A DNA stretch of 64,000 bases from Hippopus hippopus (GCA_946811185.2 OX328098.1:43153650-43217649), one strand, 5' to 3'. Counted from the stretch's first letter, positions 51,251 through 62,700 are shown. Numbers and translations: made by a program. Notes: generated by a model from the sequence alone, not told the origin.

Positions 51251-51485
51251 GTCTCCATATGTACTTGGTCATTTATATTGAAATATCCGATATAAACAAC
51301 CTATAACTTCTATAAATTATAATTTATACTGCATCAAAAATTGTAGAAAAGAATACGTATCAGAAAAAGTATCTTTCCAAGTGTAAGGGTACGTAAGTCG
51401 AGGGAGAATTATTCCAAACAATTTTATGTTTGACTTGTTCGTATTACAGCTTTTTCAGATGAGAAATCAAATAACAATTAACATT

Positions 51486-51717
51486 TTGTCAAACGACAAA
51501 ATTCTAAACCTGTCGAAATTGTAAGCATTTACACGCAACAAAGTTAAATGTTCGTCAAATGATGGGGTTCGCTTTTGACTGGGTAGGACCCACTGCCGAA
51601 AAAGGAGAACTTATGAATGCTTGATACCAGAATTTTTTCCTTTATTGCACATTTGTTTTTAAAAGGACTTTTGGCAGGGTCTTTAAATGCCGGGTTTGTG
51701 GGGTAAATGATTAAATC
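51486..51717 (-). repeat. M1 MITE copy, diverged
   Basis: CAAACGACAAAATTCTAAACC at one end, AATGCTTGATACCAGAATT in the middle, and GCAGGGTCTTTAAATGCCGG at the other. Confidence 0.6.
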
Positions 51718-51752
51718 ATGGGATTTGTCATTGAAGGGGTAGATAAATATTG

Positions 51753-51948
51753 TTTAACTCTTATCCTACTAAATAAGTGAAAGGAAACTTTAAAGCCTAT
51801 AGTAAACACAAATATTTTTACGGGGACAGATATCTCCTAATCGGACAATGTAGATCCAAGATCAGACTGCACATTCTGTGCAGTCTGATCTTGATCTACA
51901 TTGTCCGCAAAAAGGTCAGTGAGTCGCGGTTAGGAGCCTAAGGATTGA
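51753..51948 (-). repeat. M4 hairpin MITE
   Basis: TTAACTCTTATCCTACTAAA to GGTTAGGAGCCTAAGGATTG with a perfect hairpin GATCAGACTGCACATTC. Confidence 0.8.
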
Positions 51949-52044
51949 CCCTTTTCAGCGCAAAATTTATGTAAACTCGACCTCGATTTTGACAGCTGAA
52001 AATATAATCCTCTAAAACTAAAAAAGCTTTTACCTGAAAAGCTT

Positions 52045-52158
52045 GACTAAACAAGCGGAGGGTATAGATCCAGGATCAGACTGCACGTTCTGTGGAGTCT
52101 GATCTTGATCTATGCCTTCCGCAAAAGCACGTTTTTGCCTATGGTGCTGAAAGGGTTA
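52045..52158 (-). repeat. M4 hairpin fragment
   Basis: CAAGCGGAGGGTATAGATCC, hairpin GATCAGACTGCACGTTC and CTTCCGCAAAAGCACG. Confidence 0.65.
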
Positions 52159-52323
52159 GTTACTTGCTTTTTTTTTTCAACGAACTTCGCCCTCGAAACG
52201 ACGAGGTGTCAACCTGTATTACCTGCCGTACACGCACCTCCCCTATTTGTCAGTATTTTGTTTTGTTTGTATTTCTAAACTGAATTGGAAAATGTCGTTA
52301 CTGTTATCGAGTTCTGTGCTAAT

Positions 52324-52888
52324 TAGTCTCCTACCGGCGAAGCCGAAGGCGACTTTAGTTTTGCACTCCGTCCGTCTGTCTGTCGGTCAGTCAGTCCGGC
52401 AAATCAGTTTTCCGGACTTTTTTCTAAACGCTGGCAGATATTGAGCTGATTTTTGGTGTGTAAGTCAACCACCATGAGTTACAGATCAAGTATGAGTTTC
52501 GTTGCGGTCCGCTGATTTTTGACGAAATTACGGGCCTTGGACTTAGAAAATTTCACTGAAAAAACAGTTTTCCGGACTTTTTTTTCTACACGCTGGCAGA
52601 TATTGAGCTGATTTTCGGTGTGTAAGTCAACCACCATGAGTTACAGATCAAGTTCGAGTTTTGTTGTGGTCCACTGATTTTTGACGAAATTACGGGCCTT
52701 TGACTTAGAAAATTTCACTGAAAAAACAGTTTTCCGGACTTTTTTTTCTAAACGCTGGCAGATATTGAGCTGTGTTTTGGTATCTGAATTTACCACCATT
52801 GCATGCACACCCATATATGATCAAGTTCGAGTTTCGTTCCAGTCCACTGATTTTTGACGAAATTACGGGCCTTGAAAATTTGCTTTTA

Positions 52889-52921
<33 letters not shown>

Positions 52922-53118
52922 CTTAGTAAAACTTCTTCAGTGAACTTACATTAACAAGGAAAAATGTTTTATATATCTGGCTTTCATTAAAGCATTGCAT
53001 ACAAAGACAGACACGATGCTTATAATTCTAAAAGGAGGTCAAATACGTTTTTTCTCCTCCACAGAGTTTCACAAACTATACGTGCCAGCGATATATACCG
53101 GCGGCCGGTAGGGGACTA
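52324..53118. mobile_element. Non-autonomous DNA element with internal 160-bp repeats
   Basis: Inverted ends TAGTCTCCTACCGGC and TAGTCCCCTACCGGC. Three tandem units of about 160 bp start at CAGTTTTCCGGACTTTTTT (52406, 52566, 52726). The architecture matches 12450-13582 although the sequence differs. There is no transposase frame. Confidence 0.7.
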
Positions 53119-53225
53119 GGTATTGCTATATGCAATATCAGAATGCTTGTTTATCTTCGATCTCGTACATGGAACGGAATAAAGGGTTTTATAATATAAA
53201 AACCGGTCTCTGCAAATGGGCGTTA

Positions 53226-53458
53226 AACGCATCCCGATGATGCATTACGCTTAGCGAGTCATTATAGAAATATGGATCCATAAAATCCATTTTGTCCAAC
53301 AACAGACTGAATCATTAGGTAGACTGGTCCTTTGACATGCAGAAAATTGACCAACAACAAAAAGTGTCGACCCAGGTTAGCCTACGCGGAACGCTACTAA
53401 CCTGAGCCGATACTTTTTGCAAATGCATTAAACCCCCTTTTTACTGGGCATGGCTCAT
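53226..53458 (-). repeat. M2 MITE copy
   Basis: GATGCATTACGCTTAGCGAG, TAAAATCCATTTTGTCC and the end TACTGGGCATGGCTCAT; the hairpin is degraded. An M1 remnant lies at about 53655-53740. Confidence 0.7.
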
Positions 53459-53759
53459 AAATAAATATTCAGAGAGTTAAATAGGTCGAAACTTTGGAGA
53501 AGGACAGATTTTTCCTCAATCTCACCTTACCACAGTGAATACATTGAGCGAATCTTATTGGACAATATTATTTTACGCATCTAGCGGTTATTTGAAAGAA
53601 TGATGGCGAAGTTTCATTGACCAAGTTTGTCAAAAACAATTGTGTGTGATAAATATTTGGGAAAAGCCGAAAGTGCAAGCATCAGCATTTTTCTCATTTT
53701 CCTACAATATTTTCAAAAGCGTTGTTTTCCCCACATTACTTCAGAGGCTTACTGAGTGC

Positions 53760-53987
53760 TTAACCCTTTCCCAAACAATCTGTGGTTTTTACGGGTCAGG
53801 AATAGAAGCCTTTTGAAAACATTGTGGGAAAAGGAGAAAATGCTGGTAACCAGCATTTTCTCCTTTTCCCACAATGTTTTCTACCCTATCATATAGAAAA
53901 ATCATCTTTTTGGCAACTGTTAATTTGTCATCTGCAAAATGCTTTCAATTTGGTCTGGTCCAAAATTTGCCGTTTGAGAAAGGGTTA
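53760..53987. repeat. M1 MITE copy, full palindrome
   Basis: TTAACCCTTTCCCAAACAAT to GCCGTTTGAGAAAGGGTTAA. The central arms, ACATTGTGGGAAAAGGAGA and its complement, are perfect. Confidence 0.9.
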
Positions 53988-54035
53988 AGCCATGGAATCG
54001 GTGAACCCTTTTCATCGACTCTTTATTCCTGTACT

Positions 54036-54236
54036 AGGCGACAAATTTTCAGACCCGTCCAAAATAAAAGCTTGTGGAGACGCCGATGACGTTTTTTTCC
54101 TTGTGAAAGGGTAAATAACGTTGTAGGAAAAATGAGAAAATGCTGGTTACCAGCACCTTTACAATTTCTCTCAATGTTTTCAAAAGACATTATCATCAGG
54201 GCCGTCAAAGCACGAGATCGTGTGGTAAAGGGTTTA
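54036..54236 (-). repeat. M1 MITE copy, diverged
   Basis: GGCGACAAATTTTCAGACCCG, AATGCTGGTTACCAGCACC and GATCGTGTGGTAAAGGG. It is close to another M1 in the opposite orientation. Confidence 0.7.
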
Positions 54237-54359
54237 AGTCATTTGATCGACTTTTCGCCATAGCAGGTTTACATAGTGCGATACGTCATGTTTTTTCGCC
54301 TTTAAAAGCTTGAAAGCAGGATTTTGGTAGGATGACAAAACTGTCAACAGAAGATTGCT

Positions 54360-54411
54360 CTCCTGCTCTCTCTCTCTCTTTCCCCCCCCCCCCCCCCCCC
54401 CCCCCCCCCCG
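54360..54411. repeat. (TC)n followed by poly-C
   Basis: A CT run and then about 28 C; such tracts are also prone to assembly error. The interval 54412-54944 shows no supported gene. Confidence 0.85.
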
Positions 54412-54944
54412 CGCCGCGAAAGGATGCCTTTTGGAGCCGTGGTAGAATTAGATTACCCAGAAAATAAAGAGAATGTAGTTATTTTGATTTCTTTTCAAGT
54501 GTGCGCAAAGTTACTATACCGTCAAACCAAGTATGCACAAATTTATCCATTTGATGAAAAGTAATATAACCATGTTTATTTTTAATCTTTGTTACTCTAT
54601 AAAACTAGCTTTTGAGAAAAGGAATATCCTTAATAAATAATAATATTTATAATAATAAAGTTTTACACGAAGTGTCACATTTCTCCGCAGCACCGATTCA
54701 ATGACTCAATCAATCGTTTATTTTTCGTATGAATTGATATCGTATTTCCATATTTTGTCCACGTATACTGTGTTATTGTTGTACCCACATCATACGGATA
54801 TTGTAATCACAATGTAGTGTATGTGCAATGGGGAAATAAAACTGGTGTACATTTTTACCCTAGATTCACATGTACAGAGTATGTCTCCTTTTAATGGAGT
54901 ATATCATAAATGTTCACCTGCATCCATTTTGCGCATGTACATGA

Positions 54945-55144
54945 CTGGCTCAAATTGAATGCAATTTCGTACGAGAAATTAAAGATGGTCCAAATGATTA
55001 AATTTATGATTGATAGGGTAAAAAACATTGTGGAAAAAGAAGAGAAAATGCTGGTTACCAGCAATTTCTCCTTTTCTTCGCCAGGTTTAAGAAAGCCTTC
55101 TTCCCCAGGATCTTTAAAAGTCAGCATTGTGTAGTAAAAGGTTA
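54945..55144 (-). repeat. M1 MITE copy, reverse
   Basis: AAATGCTGGTTACCAGCAATT, CTTCTTCCCCAGGATC and GTAGTAAAAGGTTAA. The interval 55145-55739 holds nothing recognised. Confidence 0.7.
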
Positions 55145-55739
55145 AAATGTTGGACAAATGTAGGTCAAAAAGTCGTAGGTAATAAAGCAATTGGTAAAAA
55201 ACCTGGAAGCAGAAGTGCTAACACAGGTAACTATGTCAAACAAAAAATGCCTAACAATTTCCTTTGTAATCATGATATTTGTTTCAAAATAGATTAAACT
55301 TATCCTTCCACCCACCACATATTTCATTCAACTGGTATGACTTTATACCGCTGGCTTTTTTACCTAAAGCTGATACTTACGGCTTTTTTTGTAAACCTAG
55401 TTGGGTTTGACTTCTTTTAGCAGTGACTTGTACCTATGGGTCTTTTGCTTCTGACAGGGTAGTTGGGTCATGATTTTTCCGTATGGTCTCTTTACCTATG
55501 GAGTTTACACCACAAAAGAGTACATACATTTATAGCCTTCAAATAGAAGTGTTTACTTTGTAAATTTTGATATGACAAACAAAACAAATTTTAGGAGTTA
55601 GTGAGAGTAAGTGAGGAGATTCTTTTTTTTTGTATCCAATTCAAAAAAAAAACCTCTCACGTTATAACAGTGGTAACACAACCTGAGAAAGATAGTACAA
55701 TGCAATAATAAATAACATTTAAAAAAAAAACAAACGAGG

Positions 55740-56165
55740 ATGCGTTTTAACACCGGCACTGTTTATTTTTGGCCACTATTGGGGCTTTAACTATGGATTA
55801 TAAACAGTAAAGGCTAAAAAAAAATAGGGATGGTAGAATGTAATTAAATTTCAATCATACCATTTAAAAGTATGGAAATTATTGTGAAAATGACAAACTG
55901 TTTTTGTGCTATCGATCCAAGTGTTAGTCGCTGGCATAAAAATGACTTTCAAAAGTAAAAAGTAGCTCGAAAGTTGCCAAGTTGCTCTAAGTTTTTTTTT
56001 TTACTTTTTACCTGGTTTTAAAATTCATTTTCCTGCCAGCAACTAACGCTTGGACTGAACGTACAACAACAGATTGTCATCTTCACATGATGATTTCCAT
56101 ACTTTTAAATGGTATGATTTGAATTAAGATGCATTTAATTGTTTACTTTTAGCCGCTAGTGTGTC
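55740..56165. repeat. M8 long-hairpin MITE
   Basis: ACCATTTAAAAGTATGGAAAT at about 55859 is inverted at about 56093-56113. The arms of roughly 100 bp also share CCAAGTGTTAGTCGCTGGCA. Flanks with CTTTTAGCCGCTAG and TTTTTGGCCACTA also occur at 18230-18290. Confidence 0.7.
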
Positions 56166-56175
56166 TTTTTGTTTT

Positions 56176-56387
56176 AACCCTTTGGCTGCTAAGGGCGACT
56201 CACTGACCTTTTGCGGACAGCGTAGATCAAGATCAGACTGCACAGAACGTGCAGTCTGATCTTGAATCTACAGTGTCCGATAAGGAGATATTTTTCCTCC
56301 AAAAGTACCATTGAAATGGCAAAATTTGGGTTATTACTATCGGCTTAAAAGTTTCATGTTAGTTATTCAGCGGGATAAGGGTTAATA
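56176..56387 (+). repeat. M4 hairpin MITE, near-consensus
   Basis: TTAACCCTTTGGCTGCTAAG to CGGGATAAGGGTTAA with a perfect AGATCAGACTGCACAGAACG hairpin. Bases 56388-56984 hold only an M1 scrap at about 56498-56545. Confidence 0.85.
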
Positions 56388-56984
56388 TTGAAAACACATA
56401 AAAACGAAGCAATGTCTGCTATTGCCATAATATTTTCATAAGTGGTATGCTGTAAGATTTTGCGGAAAGTGGTATGCTGCAGGAGGAAATAATATACCAT
56501 TATCAAACAATTTTGGGTCTTAACGACCTTGGACGGCCTTTCACTAAACTTCCGTACGCATGAAATTTGCGTACGCAGTTTAGGAAAGCAAGCATCAAGT
56601 CTAGAAACAAGTTTCACTACACTGCATAAATTAACTGTACCTATGGGAAAAAGTGAAGCATATTTTATATTCCTTGAAAAAGAGGTAAACAAAGACCAAC
56701 ATAACATGACATATGACTTTATTTTGTCTGGTGCATTTTCTCCATTCACTTAAATATAATTAAACGCTAAACAGAGAGATTAAAAAAAAAAACCAATACA
56801 TTTGGGCGAAAGAAATTGTTTTAACTGTATGAGATGGAATATGCTTAACTTTTTCCCATATTATATTTAAATAAATATTTGTATAATTTTACGCCAGTTC
56901 ACACCTTTGGGTAAAGCAGGGATCGCATGTGTGGTATATACGATCCCATATTATTGCGTATGATCTACGCAGTTTATTGATACG

Positions 56985-57183
56985 CAGCCCTGAAGAGGAA
57001 ATCTTTTGAAAAAAGTGTGGATAAAAGAAGAAAATGCTGGTTACCAGCATTTTCTCCTTTTTCCTATATGTTTTCAACCCTTTCTGACAAAAACCACATT
57101 ATTTGGGCTGCATTGAATCTGTCGTCTGCGAAGGCTCTCAATTTGGACCAGTCTAACATTTATTTTTCTGGTATAGAATTAAC
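56985..57183. repeat. M1 MITE copy
   Basis: GAAGAAAATGCTGGTTACCAG palindrome, GGACCAGTCTAACATTTA and TCTGGTATAGAATTAA. An M4 hairpin scrap follows at 57205-57290. Confidence 0.7.
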
Positions 57184-57439
57184 TCTGTCCTTACTGTATA
57201 TGACATAGGATCCTTTTGTGGACAATGTAGATCAAGATCAGACTGCACAAGACGTGCAGTCTGATCTCTGATCTACACTGTCCACTCTTTTATTCTAGGT
57301 TATGACCAGGCTGTCTCATCGTCTTATAAACTATACTTGCTGCCATTGAAAACGTGTAATTTATTTATTCAGTAGTGATAGAGTTACATCAAGAGAGATC
57401 AGTTATGGCAAGAAAATATCGGAGAGATCGAAGCCTTCG

Positions 57440-58566
57440 TCACCACGGGGGCGGGTCGTAGCTGTAACCAAACATGTCAAAGTCTACACTGTACACTTCT
57501 TTTATCCCTTCTATAACCTCAGAATCTACTGTTTCATAAAACCTATTAAAAGTGCTTTGTCTTTGTAAAGACCTTCCAGTCTTCGTTAAAGGATAGCTTG
57601 CACGAGCGTCATTTAAAGCCGCACGAAAAATGTTCGTGTTTTCATAATCCTTCTGGTTTTTATATCGATCACGTGGAAAAAGGGCTCTATCCGAAATGAA
57701 ACCTTGAATTTTTAAAGCGTCCCACAATCGCCTTGTAACTTGTTCCCATGTTTGACAATCTAGGGCATGTCGGTGGTTTTTGAGAGTGACATAGTCTAAC
57801 ACATCATCAACAAGTGCAAAACCGGTCCAGTTGGCTTCAAGCTGCATGACTTTTAAAAGAATATCAAGTTTGTGTGGCTCTAACTTAGTTTGATTGATGA
57901 TAAAGTAAAAATCATCGTTGAAGGTTTCTTGTTTTAAGATAAAGGCAGGATTGATTTCACAGGGTTTGCACAGATAAAAAACGGGGGACCAATGGTAATC
58001 AAAAATACCTCGTCGGGTGTTATTTACGACATACTGCAAAAACTCCGAAAACGTTATTTCCGGTTTACATTTTGGATCTTTTTCTCCCCTGATCGATATA
58101 GATGTTGATGGAATGTACATACGATCTATGTAAGCAGAAAATAATCTTGTATAAGGATTTCTCGCTGAAAGCATCATTCGTGTTGATTCACTCTTTAAGT
58201 TTTTTACACCTAGTACAAGATGTTTATTCTCCAAATTATGAATGCCTTCTCTATTTTCAGTCAACATATCTTTGATTGCCTCCCCGTCGTGGTGAAGGAT
58301 ATAAAAAAATTGAGTCATACGCGTGGAACCAATCTTTCCAATTTTACAATATGACCAGTTGTACTCTGGAGCTGGGTAAAATACGGGCTTGTGTTTCTGG
58401 TAGCCTTGTGAAGTCAGCAGTTTTCTGTATTTATCGCACGTTTGATTGACTTTAACAAGTCTGTCCCATTGGATGTCTTCATGACGTTGTTTGTTCGTAC
58501 CTTTGGATGCTTTTCGAGTAGATACATTGCCGATGCTGTAGATGTTTGGGGAAATATGTATTACAT
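57440..58566 (-). CDS. Carbohydrate sulfotransferase gene C, terminal coding exon
   Basis: The third paralogue of the Sulfotransfer_2 family, with CKIGKIGSTRMTQFF (PAPS loop; the Leu-Trp of A and B is Arg-Met), LSARNPYTRLFSAYIDRM, HWSPVFYLCKPCEI and C-terminal DPPPW. It is predicted to be the lumenal domain of a Golgi sulfotransferase. The acceptor CTCATTTCAG gives a phase-1 exon of 1,127 bp, three fewer than genes A and B. The first exon should lie at higher coordinates. I did not find a matching tail-plus-anchor exon up to 64000, so it may be outside the window or lost. The frame is open. Confidence 0.88.
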
Positions 58567-58657
58567 CTGAAATGAGAATTTTAAAAATCTTAACATCGTC
58601 AGTTTTTTTTTTCTGCCATTCGTCATAAAAAAATGCCAACTGTATTTCATGATAAGA

Positions 58658-58883
58658 TATGAGCCATGCTCTAGGAAAAGAGGGCTTATTGCATTTTCGT
58701 GATGCATGATGCCAAGCTAGTCATTACATGATCATAAATCCATAAAATTTATTTTGTCTAGCAAACGACTGAATCAAAGGGTAAACTTATCCTTAGACTC
58801 GCAGAAATTGTGCAGGCTGAGATGGGTCGATCCTTTTTCGCAAATGCGGTATTAAGCCCCGTTTTTCACAGAGCAGGACTCCT
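58658..58883 (-). repeat. M2 MITE copy, diverged
   Basis: GAGCCATGCTCTAGGAAAAG to TTCACAGAGCAGGACTCC; the central hairpin is mostly deleted. Confidence 0.65.
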
Positions 58884-58917
58884 ATAAGTGTTGTTTGTTG
58901 TCCAAAGAAGACTACAA

Positions 58918-59212
58918 TTCACAACAGTGCAGGATTTGAGGACAGGGGGTCGCTGGTTCGATTCAAGGGTCGGCCAATTTCTTTAAGGGGATTGATGACA
59001 GTCATTGCGACAGGATTTATTCCTCTCTCACCGCTGACCATTGTTTCGACGATGGTTATGTGTGAAAGCAGCCAGTGGCTTAGAAAGAATATTATGCGGA
59101 GTATTGGTAAAAGAAATTCCAGGAAAGCATGATAGGCGCACTGGCCGCCGCGATATAATTGAAATAATGTTGAAAACGGCGTTAAACACCATACAATCAA
59201 TCAATCAATCAA
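58918..59212 (+). repeat. tRNA-derived SINE, complete
   Basis: Head GTGCAGGATTTGAGGACAGG, B box GGTTCGATTC, body TCTCACCGCTGACCATTG, 3' body GTTGAAAACGGCGTTAAAC and an (AATC)n tail. It is the same family as the SINE in the Polinton TIRs. The interval 59213-59667 shows no feature. Confidence 0.8.
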
Positions 59213-59667
59213 TACAGTTCACAACAACTCTGATTTACTTGAGTCCGGAGGAGGCGGTTCGTTTTAAGACAGAACTTACACAAACGCTTCATATTTCGTA
59301 AACTTAAATTTTACTCGCTAAATTCGAAAGTAAGTTTTTGCTTTGCGGTAAGTACAAGAATTTGTGTAAATCTGAATGTAGGAGTTAACTAGTGCTTTAA
59401 CTTATCAGTCGCTGAGTAGAGTTGTAACACACTAGGTACATTTAAAAACGCAACACTAGTTGTAGGTTGAAAATTAGGCGGAAAATATCAAATTTTTATC
59501 TAATTTAATGCTATTCATTGTTATCTAATTGAATGAAGCACAGAATTTTGTTTTAATGCTATAAGATTTTCGAATGGAAACTGATACTAAAAGTTCATTA
59601 CCATAATCAAAAAGTCACACGATTAATATCGAGTACGGCATTATCAAAACTTGCCAGGTCAGTGTTA

Positions 59668-59892
59668 TTGACTTGATGATAGTCATTGAGACAGGATTCA
59701 TTCCTCTCCCACCGCTGACCGTTGTCTCGACGATGGTTATGTGGGAAAGCAGCCAGTGGCTTGGAAAGAAAATTGTGCGGAGTACTGGTAAAAGAGACTC
59801 CAGGAAAGCATGGATAGTTGCACTGGCCGCCGCGATATAACTGAAATAATGTTGAAACCGACGTTAAACACCATACAGTCAGTCAGTCAGTC
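59668..59892 (+). repeat. SINE, 5'-truncated
   Basis: CCCACCGCTGACCGTTGTCTC, GGAAAGCATGGATAGTTGCAC and an (AGTC)n tail; the tRNA-like head is missing. Confidence 0.75.
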
Positions 59893-60244
59893 GTGTCATT
59901 GACACAGTGCTGAAGTTACTTGATGCTGTTTCGATGATGGCGTAAGAGAAATTGGAAAATAAATATGGAAACTCTTCTGTAGCTCAAAATGAAGAGGAAT
60001 AGTGAAAAGTAACCTCATCGGCAATTGCTACTGTTCAACATTGTTTTGTATATTGTTGAGAAGTGAAAATTTCCATTAGGGTTAATTCACGTTTTTGAGG
60101 TTTTTTTTTTTTTAATAATTATGGTACGTTTCGTGTTTAACTATTTTCCTTATGACAAAATTTTAGCCTTGTCCAAATCGAAAGCAATTTCAGACGACAT
60201 ATTCATTGTTATTAGTAGATAAGAACTGAGAGAGCTGGGACAAA

Positions 60245-60350
60245 CCATAAAGTCAACCATCCCTCAGTCAGCAAATTCAACCATCCCTCAATCACCAAAC
60301 TCAACCATCCTTCATGGTTAAACAAATTCAACCATCCCTCAATCACGATA
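60245..60350. repeat. Degenerate minisatellite (CAACCATCCCTCA)n
   Basis: Four units of 25-31 bp carry TCAACCATCCCTCA or a close variant. It directly abuts the PolB relic. The preceding 59893-60244 holds nothing recognised. Confidence 0.7.
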
Positions 60351-61016
60351 AAAGAGAATTTGATAAAGCGACGGAATGTTGGATATGACTGTAACAATCC
60401 GTTTACAAAAAATGACAAAAAAGTTCGAGATCATTGTCATTACACCAGCAAGTTTAGGGGGGCAGCCCATAACAATTGTAATTTGAAATATAGAAAGCCA
60501 GCATTCACACCCGTGTATTTTCATAATTTAAGTAAATATGATATACACTTATTTATAAAAGATTTAATGGTCACCCCTGGTGAAACAAGTTGCATCCCGA
60601 CAAATAAGGAAACGTATATCAGCGTTTCTAAGAAAATTCCAATCGAATATGAATGTAAAAATACAAAGACTAAAAAGACTAAAGATCATGAAATCAGATT
60701 TATCGATACTTTTAGGTTTTTACCAAAAAGTCTAGATGGACTGGCTAGTATATTACCAAAGGAAAAAATGAGTAACATCTCTAAATACTTTAAAGGAGAA
60801 GAGCTCGAATTAGTTACACGAAAAGGTGTTTTCCCATATGAATGGTTCAACAACATTGAAAAACTAAACCAGACAAAATTACCCGACCAGGGAGATTTTT
60901 ATTACACACTTAATTGTTGTGGGATAAAAGAAGAAGAATATCAACACGCGTTGAAAGTTTGGGAAGCATTTAATATGAAATCATTTAAAGGGCAAATCCT
61001 AAAATATTTAGACTAG
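60330..61016 (+). pseudogene. Fragment of a second, distinct family B DNA polymerase
   Basis: An open frame at 60360-61016 (TTG at its left edge, not a real start) encodes part of the exonuclease half of a PolB unlike the one at 32547. It has VRDHCHYTSKFRGAAHNNCN, then FHNLSKYDIHLFI (Exo II type), IRFIDTFRFLPKSLDGL and KGVFPYEW. A frame change near 60385-60395 separates it from a short upstream match (REFDKATECW) in another frame. It stops at QILKYLD, where the family continues into Exo III. No palm motifs follow. It is a decayed insertion of another Polinton or virus-like lineage. Confidence 0.75.
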
Positions 61017-61301
61017 ACTGATTTTTTCCTTTAATCAGCTGCAAATGATGTCAGTTAAACATGTGTCCGTCATTTTTCATAAATACCACCCTGTAACATG
61101 CCATAAACCACGGCCGAATTGTCACGCTGATAAACGGCCCTAAAAATGGTACATGTCTTACTTCCCCTGATTCGCTTATCTCCCGTGCATGTGTGACGTC
61201 ATTGTCGAGTCACTCTGTGTATACCGTCAGTAGACATTAAGTAGGAACGCGGATGATTGTATGCAGATATCTGAGTATTAACTGAGAATTGAGCCGAAAA
61301 A
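61017..61301 (+). promoter_or_regulatory. Upstream region of the THAP ORF with a CRE-like site
   Basis: The palindrome TGACGTCA is at about 61194-61201, roughly 100 bp before the ATG, in a locally GC-richer stretch. This would suit a promoter, but it is only suggestive. Confidence 0.35.
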
Positions 61302-61679
61302 ATGGTAAATTGTGCAGCCTATGGCTGCAACGTCGATTCGGGAACTCTTAGAAGTAGTATTTTCAAATTTACGAAGGAATTAAAAAGGAGGAAACTATGG
61401 ATTCAACGTTTAAACCGGGGCCGGACAGTAGCGAAGGATTTTTTGCCATCGGTTCATTCGAAATTGTGTCTGAAATACTTCGATGACAGTCAGTTCTTAA
61501 TAAGTCCAAAACTCGCAAAAGAAGTTGGTTATAGGAATTTTAGCCTGCGGTTAAAACGTGACGCTGTGCCGACATTATTCGAAACTCCGAGTCGAAAGGA
61601 GATAGGCCTTAAACCGAAACTCCGAAAGACAGACATTCCGCAACGGCAATTTCCAAAAAGAAAATCCAACATGAAGTAG
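61302..61679 (+). CDS. THAP-domain protein or first exon, with altered zinc site
   Basis: 125 codons from ATG. Residues 1-90 follow the THAP C2CH zinc-finger plan: CAAYGC at residues 4-9, FKFTKELKRRKLWIQRLNR, then HSKLCLKYFDDSQFL and the closing AVPTLF (the AVPTxF box). In the usual C-x-x-H the last ligand is His; here it is Tyr (LCLKYF, codon TAC, one transition from CAC). Metal binding may therefore be impaired. THAP proteins are DNA-binding factors and are often derived from P-element transposases. The frame ends in a basic tail (KRKSNMK) and TAG, immediately followed by GTAATT, so it may be a short gene, a first exon or a decaying copy. Confidence 0.65.
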   Translation: MVNCAAYGCNVDSGTLRSSIFKFTKELKRRKLWIQRLNRGRTVAKDFLPSVHSKLCLKYFDDSQFLISPKLAKEVGYRNFSLRLKRDAVPTLFETPSRKEIGLKPKLRKTDIPQRQFPKRKSNMK

Positions 61680-61744
61680 GTAATTTCTTTTTCTTGAAAT
61701 TGGAATACATGAATTGTTACCCTTTTCTACATTACCGCTTCATT

Positions 61745-62005
61745 CTGAACAAAGAGAAAATGCTGCCGTTTTCTCCCTTTTCCAAATGATTTCAACATTT
61801 AACAAAATTATAGATTCGTCCAAATTCATAACATAAATTTTGCAAATAACATAGTCGACATTGTTAAAATGATGTAAACTTTCAAGGGATAATAATCATT
61901 CTTTGAACAGCAAACATCATTTTCTTCCCACACTGTTTTTCAAACACTCTTTCTTTGAGTATTGGAAACTGGATCTAGGGTTTGTATGGTAAAGGGTGAA
62001 ATCAG
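61745..62005. repeat. M1 MITE, decayed
   Basis: AAAATGCTGCCGTTTTCTCC in the middle and ATGGTAAAGGGTGAAA at the right. The interval 62006-62450 is featureless. Confidence 0.45.
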
Positions 62006-62494
62006 TATCTGGCTACCCCTAATCATGGCCATAAATGTAAATCCATCACCGACCAGTTGAAACAATACAGGAAATGGTTACATAACATTTGCATATCTCA
62101 CCCCTTTACACTGTAATGTTTGTTGGTGACAGTAAACCCATGTTACAGCTTTTATCCCATACACTACTTCTCTTTGACATTTCACTCTTAAAAATGATTT
62201 GACAACTTACATGCATTTTGAACAAATTTTGAATTATATCTATACAATTTTGATTTGTGGATATTTCCTTTTCCTATCCATATTATGTCTTCTAGACAGG
62301 CTACTGAGAAAAATGTTTTGAACATGTCAGTATGAAAATTTTGAAAATGCATATAATTTGACACAAGTCATTTTCTCTGATAATCAGACAAAAGTGAGAA
62401 AATTAAATTTACACATTTTTTTTTTTAAATTAAGAAACAGAATGTTTTTGACCAGGCTCACACACCAATTCTTTTACCTTTTATCTCAAAATTC

Positions 62495-62700
62495 TGATCT
62501 TCAACCACCCTAATGGAGAAGGTTTTTGAGGACAGGGTGAAAAAAGGAATAAGTCCTGATTCCCAGAGTTATCTTCTTTTCCTACAATATTTTCTACCCT
62601 CAAACCTATTGTCAAGGCCACATTTGATCTGTGATCTGCAAATACTTTTGGTGTGGAGTGGACAAGTCTAAAGTTTTGCCATCTGTGTAAGGGTTTAGCC
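62495..62700. repeat. M1 MITE, decayed
   Basis: TTTTGAGGACAGGG, CCTACAATATTTTCTACCC, GATCTGCAAATACTTT and TTTGCCATCTGTGTAAGGG. Confidence 0.5.

Noticed and set aside
54355..54564. 69-codon frame with a poly-proline run
   Set aside because: Produced by the poly-C tract at 54384-54411, whose length is also unreliable in assemblies.
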